Counted from the first letter of the stretch, positions 25,474 to 34,235 are shown. The stretch: 49,265 bases of DNA from Rhizobium sp. Root483D2 (GCF_001426685.1 NZ_LMFB01000004.1:3668-52932); one strand, 5' to 3'. The notes: a model not told the origin generated them from the letters alone. Made by a program: numbers and translations.

Positions 25474-25959
25474 GTGACCATTTCCGTCGGAGACAAGCTG
25501 CCTGCCGCCACCTTCAAGGAAAAGACCGCCGATGGCCCGGTCGAAATCACCACCGACCAGCTGTTTTCCGGCAAGAAGGTCGTGCTCTTTGCCGTTCCCG
25601 GCGCTTTTACGCCGACCTGCTCGCTCAACCACCTGCCGGGTTACCTGGAAAACCGCGATGCTATCCTTGCCCGCGGCGTCGATGATATCGCCGTCGTTGC
25701 CGTCAACGACCTGCATGTGATGGGCGCCTGGGCAACCGCATCGGGCGGCATGGGCAAGATCCATTTTCTCTCCGACTGGAACGCCGCCTTCACCAAGGCT
25801 CTCGGCATGGATATCGATCTCTCGGCCGGCACGCTCGGCCTGCGCTCCAAGCGCTATTCGATGCTGGTGGAAGACGGCGTGGTGAAAACCATCAATGTCG
25901 AGGAAAGCCCCGGACAGGCGACCGTCTCTGCCGCTGCCGCCATGCTCGAGCAGATTTGA
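25474..25959 (+). CDS. Peroxiredoxin, Prx5 type, apparently 1-Cys
   Basis: 161 residues. Reduces hydrogen and alkyl peroxides. The peroxidatic cysteine is Cys49 in PGAFTPTCSLNHLPGY, the Prx5 signature. No other cysteine is present, so it should be resolved by an external thiol such as glutathione or glutaredoxin. The conserved VVAVNDLHVMGAWA and the arginine in GLRSKRYSMLV fit the family. AAGGAG lies before the ATG. It converges with the SRPBCC gene; a strong hairpin lies between. Confidence 0.95.
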   Translation: MTISVGDKLPAATFKEKTADGPVEITTDQLFSGKKVVLFAVPGAFTPTCSLNHLPGYLENRDAILARGVDDIAVVAVNDLHVMGAWATASGGMGKIHFLSDWNAAFTKALGMDIDLSAGTLGLRSKRYSMLVEDGVVKTINVEESPGQATVSAAAAMLEQI

Positions 25960-25992
25960 GGTCTGGCGTTCAGGCCGGATGATCGCAGCATT

Positions 25993-26015
25993 GCCTGCCG
26001 GTTGAACCGGCAGGC
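25993..26015. terminator. Hairpin between the converging peroxiredoxin and SRPBCC genes
   Basis: GCCTGCCGG pairs with CCGGCAGGC around TTGAA, a near-perfect palindrome with a 9-bp stem. The flanking T run is poor, but the position between converging genes fits a shared terminator. Confidence 0.55.
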
Positions 26016-26032
26016 CTTGGCGCCGGTGAAAC

Positions 26033-26509
26033 TTACTGAACCCGCTTCTCGACCAATGTTGCAAGCTGGCCAATGACCGTGCCCCAGCCGTCGAAGAAGC
26101 CCAGCTCTTCGTGCATTGTCCGGTCGGCATTGCTCTTGTGCATGACATGAGCATGGTAATTGGTGCCGTCTGGATGATCCTGCAGCGTGACGATGGCTGT
26201 CATGAAGGGCTGTTCGGCCGGGCGCCAGCCGCCGGTCAGCGCGTTGGTAAAGACGATCCGCTCGCCGTCCCGCACATCCAGAAAACAGGCGGAGAGATGC
26301 GGCTGGAAATCGCCGCCGTTTTCGCTCATCTGCGTCGTAAGGGCTCCGCCCGGGCGCAGGTCCATGGCGACCACCTTGCATTTGGCCGGTGCGGGGATCC
26401 ACCATTGCTCGAAGCGTGACGGATCGGTCCAGGCGCTCCAGACAAGCGATCGCGGCGCCTTGATGATCCGGGAAATCGTCAGGTCGAGCCTGGGGTCGGG
26501 TGTGGTCAT
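26033..26509 (-). CDS. SRPBCC/AHSA1-family protein
   Basis: 158 residues of the START-like AHSA1 type: LDLTISRIIKAPRSLVWSAWTDPSRFEQWWIP, LRPGGALTTQMSENGG, GERIVFTNALTGGWRP and HEELGFFDGWGTVIGQLATLVEK. Members bind hydrophobic ligands or act as stress co-chaperone-like proteins. AAGGAGG lies six bases before the ATG. It follows an ArsR gene by 18 bases on the same strand; the ArsR-SRPBCC pair is a frequent bacterial operon, with the regulator controlling it. Confidence 0.92.
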   Translation of the reverse strand: MTTPDPRLDLTISRIIKAPRSLVWSAWTDPSRFEQWWIPAPAKCKVVAMDLRPGGALTTQMSENGGDFQPHLSACFLDVRDGERIVFTNALTGGWRPAEQPFMTAIVTLQDHPDGTNYHAHVMHKSNADRTMHEELGFFDGWGTVIGQLATLVEKRVQ

Positions 26510-26527
26510 TGTCAGCCTCCTTGTTTC

Positions 26528-26866
26528 TTAAGTCTTGGTTTCTTGTGTCCTGGTAACGAACTGCTCAAGCCTGTCGGTACGGCCCTCCCACAGCGAACGC
26601 TGCGCCGACAGCCACGCATCGACTGCGGCAAACTGCTGTTTCTCGATGGTGCAGGTCCGGACCCGCCCCTGCTTGCGGGTCTTGATCAGGCCGCTGCCCT
26701 CCAGAAAATGAATGTGTTTCATGAAGGACGGCAAGGCCATGGCGAAGGGTTCGGCAAGGTCGCTGATGCTGGCCGGTCCATTGCCCAGCCGCACCAGCAC
26801 GGCCCGCCGCGTCGGGTCTGCCAGCGCCTGGAAAATGCCGTCGAGCTGGTGTGAATACTGATCCAT
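26528..26866 (-). CDS. ArsR-family transcriptional regulator of the SRPBCC operon
   Basis: 112 residues, a standard single-domain winged helix: QLDGIFQALADPTRRAVLVRLGNGPASISDLAEPFAMALPSFMKHIHFLEGSGLIKTRKQGRVRTCTIE. It lacks the CxC metal site of ArsR or SmtB, so it probably does not sense arsenic through that site. The ATG at 26866 is preferred over an in-frame GTG at 26881. Inverted repeats just upstream (26872-26912) are likely its operator. Confidence 0.9.
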   Translation of the reverse strand: MDQYSHQLDGIFQALADPTRRAVLVRLGNGPASISDLAEPFAMALPSFMKHIHFLEGSGLIKTRKQGRVRTCTIEKQQFAAVDAWLSAQRSLWEGRTDRLEQFVTRTQETKT

Positions 26867-26871
26867 AAGGC

Positions 26872-26912
26872 TAAGTATCACGACGTAACACTTACCGCAA
26901 GGGCTAAGTGTT
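26872..26912. promoter_or_regulatory. Candidate operator repeats upstream of the ArsR-SRPBCC operon
   Basis: AACACTTA (26887-26894) and TAAGTGTT (26905-26912) form a perfect 8-bp inverted repeat with a 10-bp spacer. TAAGTATC (26872-26879) adds a third related half site. They lie immediately upstream of the ArsR start, where autoregulation would act; they also lie 70-110 bases before the divergent small secreted protein gene. Confidence 0.5.
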
Positions 26913-26981
26913 TTCCTCCGGTCCTTGACTTGCCATGGCGAGAGGGCATGTTTTCATGGAAGACGAATTCGGGAGGTCACG

Positions 26982-27278
26982 ATGAAGACGTTTTTTCGTA
27001 TCGGTGCGGCTATTGCCGTCATGACGGTGGCTGGCCAGGCCGCAGCCAAGATTCCGCTTGTGAACGCCACCTGCCCCGGCAATATCGAAGTTCATGCCGA
27101 TCAGGGCGGTCCGGTCTATATCAACGGCAAGGAAGGCAAGCTCAAGGTCTTCAACGAGAACTATTATGAAGCCAAGGGCGGCGGTGTCACCATATCGCTC
27201 ACCATCAGTCCGGATGGATCGGCGGATGTGTCCTATACCGGCAAGGGCGGCGCCAATGGTGTCTGTACCGTGAAGTAA
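26982..27278 (+). CDS. Small secreted protein, function unknown
   Basis: 98 residues with a clear signal peptide (FFRIGAAIAVMTVAGQAAA, cleavage near residue 22). The mature part is about 75 residues, beta-rich, with two cysteines (NATCPGNIEV and the near-terminal GVCTVK) that could form one disulfide. GGAGG lies five bases before the ATG. It resembles small periplasmic proteins of rhizobia that have no assigned role. The VOC gene follows 16 bases later and may be co-transcribed. Confidence 0.8.
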   Translation: MKTFFRIGAAIAVMTVAGQAAAKIPLVNATCPGNIEVHADQGGPVYINGKEGKLKVFNENYYEAKGGGVTISLTISPDGSADVSYTGKGGANGVCTVK

Positions 27279-27294
27279 CCGGCAAGGGGATGTC

Positions 27295-27696
27295 ATGAAC
27301 CAGAGCATCGCGCTGATCGCGCTCGTCGTTGCCGATTATGACGCGGCGATTGCTTTTTACGTCGGCAAGCTCGGTTTCGTGCTGGTCGAGGACAGTTACC
27401 AGCCCGAGCAGGCCAAACGCTGGGTGGTTGTGCGGCCGCCTGGCAAGGGCAGCACAGCGCTGCTTTTGGCAAAGGCGTCCTCGCCGGTCCAGGAACCGTT
27501 CGTCGGCAATCAGGCGGGCGGGCGCGTGTTCCTGTTTTTGCAGACCGATGATTTCTGGCGCGATCATGCAAAGATGGTCGAGACAGGAATCCGCTTTATC
27601 CGCGAACCGAAAGAGGCTCCCTACGGCATCGTCGCCGTGTTCGAGGACCTCTATGGAAATCTCTGGGACCTGGTCGAGTTTACCGACGGACGATAG
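27295..27696 (+). CDS. VOC-superfamily (glyoxalase/dioxygenase fold) protein
   Basis: 133 residues: IALIALVVADYDAAIAFYVGKLGFVLVEDSY at the start and GIVAVFEDLYGNLWDLVEF at the end, the paired beta-alpha-beta-beta-beta modules of the vicinal oxygen chelate fold. The first metal ligand is often His or Gln; here the first strand has ALIALVV instead, so metal binding is doubtful. The last-strand acid is present (DLVEF). It may be a resistance- or lyase-type protein; the substrate is unknown. It converges with rnhA, three bases away. Confidence 0.88.
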   Translation: MNQSIALIALVVADYDAAIAFYVGKLGFVLVEDSYQPEQAKRWVVVRPPGKGSTALLLAKASSPVQEPFVGNQAGGRVFLFLQTDDFWRDHAKMVETGIRFIREPKEAPYGIVAVFEDLYGNLWDLVEFTDGR

Positions 27697-27699
27697 AGC

Positions 27700-28143
27700 T
27701 TACCGCTTCTTCTTGAACGGTTCCATGCCCTTGCGGGCGAGTTCGTCGGCGCGTTCGTTTTCCGGGTGGCCGGCATGGCCCTTGACCCAGTGCCAGGTGA
27801 CCTTGTGGCTCTGGTTGGCGGCATCGAGCGCCTGCCAGAGTTCGCCGTTCTTCACCGGCTTCTTGTCTGCGGTCTTCCAGCCGTTCTTCTTCCAGCCGTG
27901 GATCCACTTGCCGATGCCGTCCATGACATATTTCGAATCGGTATAGAGATCGACTTCACACTGCGTCTTCAGGCTCGTGAGCGCAGTGATCGCCGCCAGC
28001 AGTTCCATGCGGTTGTTGGTGGTTTCCGCCTCGCCGCCGCACAGGTCCTTCTCGGTTTCGCCATAGCGCAGCACCGCGCCCCAGCCGCCCGGACCGGGGT
28101 TTCCGGAGCAGGCGCCATCGGTGAAGATATCGACATGTTTCAT
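27700..28143 (-). CDS. rnhA: Ribonuclease HI
   Basis: 147 residues. Cuts the RNA strand of RNA-DNA hybrids. The four catalytic acids are present: Asp9 ([16 protein letters not shown]), Glu47 (NNRMELLA), Asp69 (YTDSKYV) and Asp133 (NERADELA), plus His123 in the flexible loop WVKGHAGH. The basic protrusion [20 protein letters not shown] is complete. Its ATG overlaps the thrB stop by four bases (ATGA), so it is the last gene of the ispH-thrB-rnhA run. Confidence 0.97.
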   Translation of the reverse strand: MKHVDIFTDGACSGNPGPGGWGAVLRYGETEKDLCGGEAETTNNRMELLAAITALTSLKTQCEVDLYTDSKYVMDGIGKWIHGWKKNGWKTADKKPVKNGELWQALDAANQSHKVTWHWVKGHAGHPENERADELARKGMEPFKKKR

Positions 28144-29120
28144 GCGGGCATTGTCTCGTTGGTGAGGCCGTATTCGGCTGATGTTGCGACGGAGCGGTGG
28201 AACTGCAGCTTCTTCAGATATTCGAGCGGGTCCTTCTTGACCACGAGGGCACCGGCCGGCGTCATCAGCCAGTCGTAGAGCCGCGTCAGGAAAAACCGCA
28301 GCGCCGAACCGCGCGCAAGCAGCGGCAGCGCTTCGATCTCGGCAGATGTCAGCGGCCGCACGCTCTGGTAACCCGCAAGCAGCGCCATGCCCTTGGTGAT
28401 GTTGAACGCGCCGTCCTTTTCGAAGCACCAGGCATTCAGGCAGACCGAGACGTCATAGGCGAGCAGGTCGTTGCAGGCGAAATAAAAGTCGATCAGCCCG
28501 GACAGTTGGTCGCCAAGGAAGAAAACGTTGTCGGGGAAGAGATCGGCATGGATGACGCCCTCCGGCAGGTCCTTCGGCCAGTTGGCCTCGAGAAAATCCA
28601 GTTCATGGGCAATCTCATCCGCCAGCCCCTGTTGCACCTCGTCGGCGCGGTCGCGCGAATTGTTCCACAGCGGCCGCCAGCCGCCGACGGACAGCGCGTT
28701 CGGACGGCGGATCTCGAAGCCCTCGCCGGCCACATGCATGGCGGCGAGCGCCTTGCCGACCTCGCGGCAATGGCTGGCATCTGGCTTGCGCAGCCACATG
28801 CCCTCGAGGAAGGAAATGACGGCGGCCGGACGGCCCGAGAGATGGCCGAGCAACGCACCATCGGCACGCGGCAGAGGCAGCGGGCAGGACAAACCGTTGC
28901 CGGCCAGATGATGCATCAGCCCGAGGAAAAACGGCAGATCGTTCTGGTCCACCCGCTTTTCGTAAAGCGTCAGGATATAGGCGCCCTTGGTGGTGTGCAG
29001 CAGAAAATTGGTGTTCTCGACGCCTTCGGCAATGCCCTTGTAGGACGTCAGCGTGCCGACATCATATTGCTTCAGAAAGCCGTTGAGATCGTCTTCGGTG
29101 ATATCGGTGTAAACTGCCAA
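28140..29120 (-). CDS. thrB: Homoserine kinase (aminoglycoside-phosphotransferase fold)
   Basis: 326 residues. Phosphorylates homoserine to O-phosphohomoserine, the substrate of threonine synthase. This is the APH-fold, rhizobial/pseudomonad ThrB, not the GHMP type: [22 protein letters not shown] at the start, the catalytic loop [14 protein letters not shown] and the metal-binding [25 protein letters not shown]. The start is a TTG at 29120 (encoding the initiator before AVYTD). It overlaps rnhA by four bases. A repeat-filled gap of 184 bases separates it from ispH upstream. Confidence 0.95.
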   Translation of the reverse strand: MAVYTDITEDDLNGFLKQYDVGTLTSYKGIAEGVENTNFLLHTTKGAYILTLYEKRVDQNDLPFFLGLMHHLAGNGLSCPLPLPRADGALLGHLSGRPAAVISFLEGMWLRKPDASHCREVGKALAAMHVAGEGFEIRRPNALSVGGWRPLWNNSRDRADEVQQGLADEIAHELDFLEANWPKDLPEGVIHADLFPDNVFFLGDQLSGLIDFYFACNDLLAYDVSVCLNAWCFEKDGAFNITKGMALLAGYQSVRPLTSAEIEALPLLARGSALRFFLTRLYDWLMTPAGALVVKKDPLEYLKKLQFHRSVATSAEYGLTNETMPA

Positions 29121-29167
29121 GGTCGGATCTCTGAGCTAGAATAGGTGGAAGGGGTTTGCCTGCGAAT

Positions 29168-29282
29168 GGATCCTCGGGTCAAGCCCGAGGATGACGGAGA
29201 GTGGGACGGCCACAGCGCAGGCAATTGGCTTCAAAACATAACAAACTCGAAGCCGTCATCCTCGGGCTTGACCCGAGGATCC
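29168..29282. repeat. Perfect 30-base inverted repeats between ispH and thrB
   Basis: A 30-base unit (29168-29197) recurs in exact inverse at 29253-29282, 55 bases apart. Each unit is also palindromic inside (CCTCGGG-TCAAG-CCCGAGG). Related units lie between ctaB and ctaD and, more diverged, at the right end of the window. This is a dispersed rhizobial intergenic repeat. It could act as an RNA stem between the ispH and thrB coding parts. Confidence 0.85.
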
Positions 29283-29304
29283 ACGCCGCATGCACGTTTT
29301 GCCG

Positions 29305-30315
29305 TCACTCCCCATTCACAAACGCCATGTCCTGCGCCGTCAAGGGAACGTGGCGCAATTCGCGGTTGACGAGGAAGTTTTCGGTTTCCTCGACCGTGTC
29401 GGCCAATTCCACGGCGGCATCATAGCGCACGCGAAAAGCCTCGATAATCTCGTTGACGATGACTTCCGGTGCCGACGCACCCGCCGACAGGCCGACTGTA
29501 GAGATATCGGCGAAATCATCCCAGTCGATTTCCGACGCCCGCTGGACAAGCACCGATTTTTTTGCCCCGGCGCGCAGTGCCACTTCGACCAGCCGCTTGG
29601 AATTGGACGAATTCGGTGCGCCGACGATGATGAAATGATCGCAGCCAGGAGCCGCCTGTTTCACCGCTTCCTGGCGGTTGGTCGTCGCGTAGCAGATCGA
29701 ATCGGCGGCAGGCGCCGTCAGGTTCGGGAAGCGCTCGTGCAGCCGCTTGATGACGCCTGCCGTATCATCGACAGAGAGCGTGGTCTGTGTGACGAAACCG
29801 AGATTGTCGGCATCCGGCGGCATATAGGTTTCGGCGTCCTCGACCGTTTCCACCAGCGACACCGCACCTTCGGGCAATTGACCCATCGTGCCGATCACCT
29901 CGGGATGTCCGGCATGGCCGATCAGCACCACATGGCGGCCGAGCTTCTGGTGGCGCATGGCCTGCTTGTGGACCTTGGAGACCAGCGGGCATGTGGCGTC
30001 GAGGTAGAAGAGATTGCGCTGCGTCGCATCGGCCGGAACCGATTTCGGCACGCCATGGGCGGAAAACACCACCGGTTGCTTGCGATGCTCAGGCGGGATC
30101 TCGTCGAGTTCCTCCACGAAGATCGCGCCCTTGGCCTCAAGCCCCTCGACGACATAGCGGTTGTGAACGATCTCGTGGCGGACATAAACAGGCGCGCCAA
30201 ATTCCTTCAGCGCCAGAACGACGATCTGGATCGCCCGGTCGACCCCGGCGCAGAAACCGCGCGGGCCGCACAGGCGCAGGGTGATCGGGGTCTTTGCTGG
30301 AAGGGACGTCGCCAT
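29305..30315 (-). CDS. ispH: 4-hydroxy-3-methylbut-2-enyl diphosphate reductase IspH
   Basis: 336 residues. The last step of the MEP isoprenoid pathway, making isopentenyl and dimethylallyl diphosphate. The three cluster cysteines are Cys22 ([12 protein letters not shown]), Cys109 ([11 protein letters not shown]) and Cys208 ([11 protein letters not shown]). The substrate-binding signature [15 protein letters not shown] is intact. The start is three bases after the DUF1304 stop, so it belongs to the DUF983-SURF1-DUF1304-ispH transcript. Confidence 0.97.
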   Translation of the reverse strand: MATSLPAKTPITLRLCGPRGFCAGVDRAIQIVVLALKEFGAPVYVRHEIVHNRYVVEGLEAKGAIFVEELDEIPPEHRKQPVVFSAHGVPKSVPADATQRNLFYLDATCPLVSKVHKQAMRHQKLGRHVVLIGHAGHPEVIGTMGQLPEGAVSLVETVEDAETYMPPDADNLGFVTQTTLSVDDTAGVIKRLHERFPNLTAPAADSICYATTNRQEAVKQAAPGCDHFIIVGAPNSSNSKRLVEVALRAGAKKSVLVQRASEIDWDDFADISTVGLSAGASAPEVIVNEIIEAFRVRYDAAVELADTVEETENFLVNRELRHVPLTAQDMAFVNGE

Positions 30316-30318
30316 TGA

Positions 30319-30684
30319 TCAGAATGCCAGTAAGGTGAACACAAGGCCGAGAATGGCCGGGCCGCCCTGCACGAGCAGGATGCGCGGCTTGACCGACCAT
30401 GCGCCATATATAGCGGCAACGATCACGCACACAAGGAAGAACAGCTTCAACTGCACGGCAAATTCGGGCGGCGCAGTGATCAGCGACCACAGAAGTCCGG
30501 CGGCGAGAAAGCCGTTATAGAGCCCCTGATTGGCGGCCAGAACCCTGGTCGCCTCCGCCTGTTCCGGTGTCATCCGGAAGATTTTTCGCGCCTGCGGCCC
30601 GGTCCAGAGAAACATTTCGAGCACGAGAAACCCGGCATGCATCAGCGCCGTCACGGCGATCAGGATGTTTGCAAGAATGGCCAT
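30319..30684 (-). CDS. DUF1304 membrane protein
   Basis: 121 residues with four predicted membrane helices (for instance ILIAVTALMHAGFLVLEMFLW, YNGFLAAGLLWSLI, LFFLVCVIVAAIYGAWS, AILGLVFTLLAF). The segment RMTPEQAEATRVLAANQGLYNGFLAAGL is the DUF1304 signature. Function unknown. It is sandwiched between SURF1 and ispH with very short gaps. Confidence 0.88.
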   Translation of the reverse strand: MAILANILIAVTALMHAGFLVLEMFLWTGPQARKIFRMTPEQAEATRVLAANQGLYNGFLAAGLLWSLITAPPEFAVQLKLFFLVCVIVAAIYGAWSVKPRILLVQGGPAILGLVFTLLAF

Positions 30685-30716
30685 TAGATTCCCTCCGGCT
30701 CAGGACTGGATCGACC

Positions 30717-31463
30717 TTATGTCTTCCGCCGGAAGATGAAAATCCCGCTGATGACGACCAAGGCTGCGGCCAGCCCGTACCAGGTCATCGCATATTGCAG
30801 ATGGCTGTTGGGAAGATCGAACTGCGTCACGCCGCCGATCGGCATGCCGCCGTCATGCGCCGTCGCATCGGCATCGATGAAGAAAGGCTCGACCTTGGCG
30901 GGATCGAGGCCGGCGCTCGATGCCATGACATCGAGATCCTTCCAGTAGAAGATGTTCTTGGCGATATCATTGTCCGGCACGGCCCAGGATGGTTTTGCAA
31001 GCAACTTGGCGCGGGACAGCCCGGTGACGGTCTGCTCGCCGGTCAGCTGGCCCTGCTTGCGCATTTCCGGTTCCTTCGCCTCGAAAGTGACGAAGCCGCG
31101 ATTGACGAGAACGATCCGGCCATCGTTCAGCTCAAGCGGCGTATAGACGTAATAGCCGGTGCGGCCGCCGAAAGTGGCGAAGAAATGCCTCTCCTTGTTG
31201 TTGAGATAGGTGCCAGTAACGCGCACCGTGCGGTAATCGACGTCGTCTCCGGCCTTGGCCAGAGCCTCGATGGCCGCGAGGTCAACGGGCGGTGCCGCGC
31301 GCCGCTCCGCAATCGAGGCCAGAAGCCCCTCTTTCCAGGCCAGCCGTTCCATCTGCCATGTGCCGAGCGCCAAGAGGATCGCCAGCGCGACGAGGACCAG
31401 CACGATGCCGGCGATGCGGCCGACCAGACCGCCGCCCTTCTTCGTTGACACGCTATCAGCCAC
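30717..31463 (-). CDS. SURF1-family cytochrome oxidase assembly protein
   Basis: 248 residues from a GTG at 31463 that overlaps the DUF983 stop by eight bases and has GGTGAG upstream. SURF1 proteins help place heme a in subunit I. Two membrane helices flank a periplasmic domain: IAGIVLVLVALAILLALGTWQMERLAWKE near the N-terminus and YAMTWYGLAAALVVISGIFIF at the C-terminus. Conserved TGYYVYTPLEL, ILVNRGFV and NSHLQYAMTW are present. An in-frame upstream start (31505) is less likely because it would overlap DUF983 further. Confidence 0.93.
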   Translation of the reverse strand: MADSVSTKKGGGLVGRIAGIVLVLVALAILLALGTWQMERLAWKEGLLASIAERRAAPPVDLAAIEALAKAGDDVDYRTVRVTGTYLNNKERHFFATFGGRTGYYVYTPLELNDGRIVLVNRGFVTFEAKEPEMRKQGQLTGEQTVTGLSRAKLLAKPSWAVPDNDIAKNIFYWKDLDVMASSAGLDPAKVEPFFIDADATAHDGGMPIGGVTQFDLPNSHLQYAMTWYGLAAALVVISGIFIFRRKT

Positions 31464-31839
31464 GATCGATCTCACCCTGGCGCGCATTGTTGCGGAACTG
31501 GACATTGATGAGCACGCCCTTGAGCATGCGCATCAGCGCCAGACTAAAGACGATGGCGAGCGGTATCCACAACAGGAAATGCACCCAGAGCGGCGGATTG
31601 ATATTGACCTCCATCCAGAGTGCTGCGCCCACAACGATGAAACCGACGATCAGGATGACGAACACCACCGGCCCATCGCCGGCATCGGCAAAGCCATAAT
31701 CCAGGCCGCAATTGGCGCAGGCCGGCTTCAATGTCAAAAAGCCGTCAAACAGCTTGCCCTGTCCGCAGCGCGGGCAAAGCCCCTTGAGCCCGGCCCTCAC
31801 CGGCTCGACCGGTGGAAAATGTGCGCTGTCTTCGTTCAT
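31456..31839 (-). CDS. DUF983 membrane protein
   Basis: 127 residues. A CxxC zinc-binding pair LCPRCGQGKLF and a second pair ACANCGLDYGF, then two membrane helices (VVFVILIVGFIVVGAALWM and PLWVHFLLWIPLAIVFSLALM). DUF983 proteins are conserved in alphaproteobacterial oxidase clusters, next to ctaE and SURF1, and are presumed to help oxidase biogenesis; this is inference from context. It is the first gene after the HigBA-like insertion. Confidence 0.9.
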   Translation of the reverse strand: MNEDSAHFPPVEPVRAGLKGLCPRCGQGKLFDGFLTLKPACANCGLDYGFADAGDGPVVFVILIVGFIVVGAALWMEVNINPPLWVHFLLWIPLAIVFSLALMRMLKGVLINVQFRNNARQGEIDRG

Positions 31840-31971
31840 CCGGTTCTTCCAAACTGTTCGCGGCGGCTGTGTGCCAATGAGTCAGCCGACTACGTAACCC
31901 CAGCGCCCGCCTTCGTCCAATGGCAAAGCCTGCGACAAAGACGCATCGTGCGACGGGGAGCAAAGTTGCAC

Positions 31972-32265
31972 TCAAGGTGTTGGGCGATCGGCAACAATCG
32001 TCATCTTCAACCCGAGCGTATTAACGATCTTGTGGAGCGTTTCAAACCGGGCCTTCGATCCGCCCCGCAGCGACTTGTAGAGGCTTTCGCGGCCAAGCCC
32101 CGAGGCCCTGGCAATCTCAGTCATTCCGCGCGCCTTGGCGACATCACCAAGAGCCGCGATGAAGACATCGGGATTGTCATCCTCCATCGCAGCCGTGAGA
32201 TATTCGGCGACAAGGTCATCGTCATCGAGAAACTCGGATGCGTCAAATCTGGAGACCGTTGTCAT
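31972..32265 (-). CDS. HigA-like antitoxin, addiction module antidote protein
   Basis: 97 residues. The C-terminal Xre-type helix-turn-helix is IAALGDVAKARGMTEIARASGLGRESLYKSLRGGSKARFETLHKIVNTLGLKM, as in DNA-binding antidotes that follow a Gp49/HigB toxin. AAGGGT lies before the ATG. It begins 11 bases after the toxin stop. The toxin-first order is normal for this type. The antitoxin should repress the operon as well as neutralise the toxin. Confidence 0.9.
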   Translation of the reverse strand: MTTVSRFDASEFLDDDDLVAEYLTAAMEDDNPDVFIAALGDVAKARGMTEIARASGLGRESLYKSLRGGSKARFETLHKIVNTLGLKMTIVADRPTP

Positions 32266-32276
32266 GATTTACCCTT

Positions 32277-32567
32277 CTAAAGCGACTTCGCCATCTTCAA
32301 TGCGGCTGCTATGTCCCGCTTCTGGCTGGACTTGTCGCCCCCGGCGAGCAGGAGATAGACAACGTCGCCACGTCGTTTGAAATACAAGCGATACCCGGGT
32401 CCATAATGGATCCGCATTTCCGAGACACCCTCGCCAACCGGTGCGCAGTCTCCCAGATTGCCGAACTCGGCGGAGCGTATCCGCGCAAGAATTCTGGCCT
32501 TCGCCTTCACGTCCCGCAGCGAAAACAGCCAATCCTTGAACACATCGGTTGTTTCAAATACGAGCAT
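32277..32567 (-). CDS. HigB/RelE-like toxin (phage-derived Gp49 type)
   Basis: 96 residues from an ATG at 32567 (a TTG two codons earlier is also open). The family pattern is FKDWLFSLRDVKAKARILARIRSAEFGNLGDCAPVGEGVSEMRIHYGPGYRLYFKRRGDVVYLLLAGGDKSSQKRDIAAA. The conserved RIHYGPGYRLYF and GGDKSSQ are characteristic of RelE-fold mRNA interferases of this branch. It lies between the terminator of the oxidase operon and the DUF983 gene, so it seems inserted in an otherwise conserved order. Confidence 0.92.
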   Translation of the reverse strand: MLVFETTDVFKDWLFSLRDVKAKARILARIRSAEFGNLGDCAPVGEGVSEMRIHYGPGYRLYFKRRGDVVYLLLAGGDKSSQKRDIAAALKMAKSL

Positions 32568-32631
32568 GATCAATCGTATCCGAAAGGATACATTCCGTCA
32601 ATTTACCCTCAGCCATCGCTTCAAACAGAAA

Positions 32632-32651
32632 CGGCCGCATTGCTGCGGCCG
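32632..32651 (-). terminator. Terminator of the cytochrome oxidase operon
   Basis: CGGCCGCA (32632-32639) pairs with TGCGGCCG (32644-32651) around TTGC. On the minus strand it runs into tttctgttt. It begins 26 bases past the ctaE stop. Confidence 0.75.
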
Positions 32652-32676
32652 CCCGAAAATTTTGTGTATCGTCCGA

Positions 32677-33552
32677 TCAGCCGTGGATCGGGGCACCCCA
32701 GCCGCCCCAGACGTAGATCGAGAAGAACAGGAAGAGCCAGACCACGTCGACGAAATGCCAGTACCAGGCGGCGGCTTCGAAGCCGAAATGCTGCTTGGGG
32801 GTGAAGTCGCCCTTCAGCGCGCGGATCAGGCAGATGGCGAGGAAGATCGTGCCGACCAGGACGTGGAAACCATGGAAGCCGGTCGCCATGAAGAAGGTCG
32901 CGCCGTAGATCGAGTCCTTGAAGGCGAACGGAGCGTGGACATATTCGTAGGCCTGAACGCCCGAGAACAGGATGCCGAGCAGGACCGTCAGCGTCAGGCC
33001 GTTGATCAGGCCCTTGCGGTCGCCGTGCAACAGGGCGTGGTGCGCCCAGGTGACCGTGGTGCCGGACAGAAGCAGGATGACGGTGTTGTAGAGCGGCAGG
33101 TGCCAGGGATCGAGAACCTCGATGCCCTTGGGCGGCCATGTACCGCCGGTGAAGGCGGCGCGGGTGGCCTGGATGGCCTCGCCCGGAAACAGGCTGGCAT
33201 CGAAATAGGCCCAGAACCAGGCGACGAAGAACATCACTTCCGAAGCGATGAACATGATCATGCCGTAACGCAGGTGCAGCGACACGACGCGGGTATGATG
33301 CCCCTCATGCGCTTCCTTGATCGTATCGGCCCACCAGCCATACATCGTGTAGAGCACGACGGCGAGACCGATGAAGAAGAACCACGGATGCGCCCAGTTC
33401 AGGCCGAACAGGTGCAGCGTGCCGCCCGACAGGTATCGCATATAGCCGACGCCGCCAAAGGCCATGACGAAGGCGCCGATCGAGGCGATCAGCGGCCAGG
33501 GGCTCGGATCGATGATGTGGTAGTCGTGATTTTTCTGGTGCGCATCGGCCAT
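32677..33552 (-). CDS. ctaE: Cytochrome c oxidase subunit III
   Basis: 291 residues, about seven membrane helices. Subunit III stabilises the core and helps proton uptake. Signature segments: [72 protein letters not shown] and [29 protein letters not shown] lies upstream of the ATG. It is the last gene of the ctaC-D-B-coxF-ctaG-ctaE operon, followed by a terminator. Confidence 0.97.
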   Translation of the reverse strand: MADAHQKNHDYHIIDPSPWPLIASIGAFVMAFGGVGYMRYLSGGTLHLFGLNWAHPWFFFIGLAVVLYTMYGWWADTIKEAHEGHHTRVVSLHLRYGMIMFIASEVMFFVAWFWAYFDASLFPGEAIQATRAAFTGGTWPPKGIEVLDPWHLPLYNTVILLLSGTTVTWAHHALLHGDRKGLINGLTLTVLLGILFSGVQAYEYVHAPFAFKDSIYGATFFMATGFHGFHVLVGTIFLAICLIRALKGDFTPKQHFGFEAAAWYWHFVDVVWLFLFFSIYVWGGWGAPIHG

Positions 33553-33617
33553 GTGGACTATCCCCGATAAGTCTTTCTCATGTCGTCATTTCCGGCTTAG
33601 CCGAAAACTGTGATCTG

Positions 33618-34226
33618 TCAAAGTTTTCTGTCAGTTTCGGCAGGTTTTGCCTTGAGCGCCGCGACCGGCTTCGACGGCTCGCGGGCGTAGAATGTGTAGG
33701 AGAGCGTCAGCGTGTTGATCCCCTTGGTCTCAACCGCCTTGACGATTTCCGGATCGATGAAGAACACCACCGGCATCTTCAGGTCTTCGCCCGGCTGCAG
33801 CGTCGTCTCGGTAAAGCAGAAGCACTCGACCTTGTTGAAATAGGCGCCGGCCGCCATCGGCGTGACGTTGAAGACCGCCTGACCGGTCGTCGCTTTCTTC
33901 GCCACATTGGTTGCTTCGAACTCGACCTGCACGGTTTCGCCGATCTTCAGTTCGATCTCGCGCTGCACGGGCTTGAACACCCAGGGCAGGTCCGATGCGA
34001 TATTGGCATCGAACGTCACCTTGATCTTCCGGTCGAGGATGACGTCGGACGCCTGCTCGACGCGTTTGGTCGTGCCGTTATAGCCTGTCACCCGGCAGAA
34101 CATGTCGTAGAGCGGCACGGCGGCATAGGCCATGCCCGTCATGCCGACGACGAAGGCGATGCAGGAGGCGACGATGACGCCGTTTGCCCGCTCCTTCTTC
34201 TGCTCCGGTGTTTTGATCGGGGCCAT
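33618..34226 (-). CDS. ctaG: Cytochrome oxidase assembly protein CtaG (Cox11)
   Basis: 202 residues. Inserts copper into the CuB site of subunit I. One N-terminal membrane helix ([25 protein letters not shown]) anchors a periplasmic domain with the copper-binding motif CFCF in [14 protein letters not shown], preceded by [20 protein letters not shown]. The membrane-proximal [12 protein letters not shown] is typical. GGGAGAG lies before the ATG. It follows coxF by nine bases. Confidence 0.97.
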   Translation of the reverse strand: MAPIKTPEQKKERANGVIVASCIAFVVGMTGMAYAAVPLYDMFCRVTGYNGTTKRVEQASDVILDRKIKVTFDANIASDLPWVFKPVQREIELKIGETVQVEFEATNVAKKATTGQAVFNVTPMAAGAYFNKVECFCFTETTLQPGEDLKMPVVFFIDPEIVKAVETKGINTLTLSYTFYAREPSKPVAALKAKPAETDRKL

Positions 34227-34235
34227 GATCTCTCC

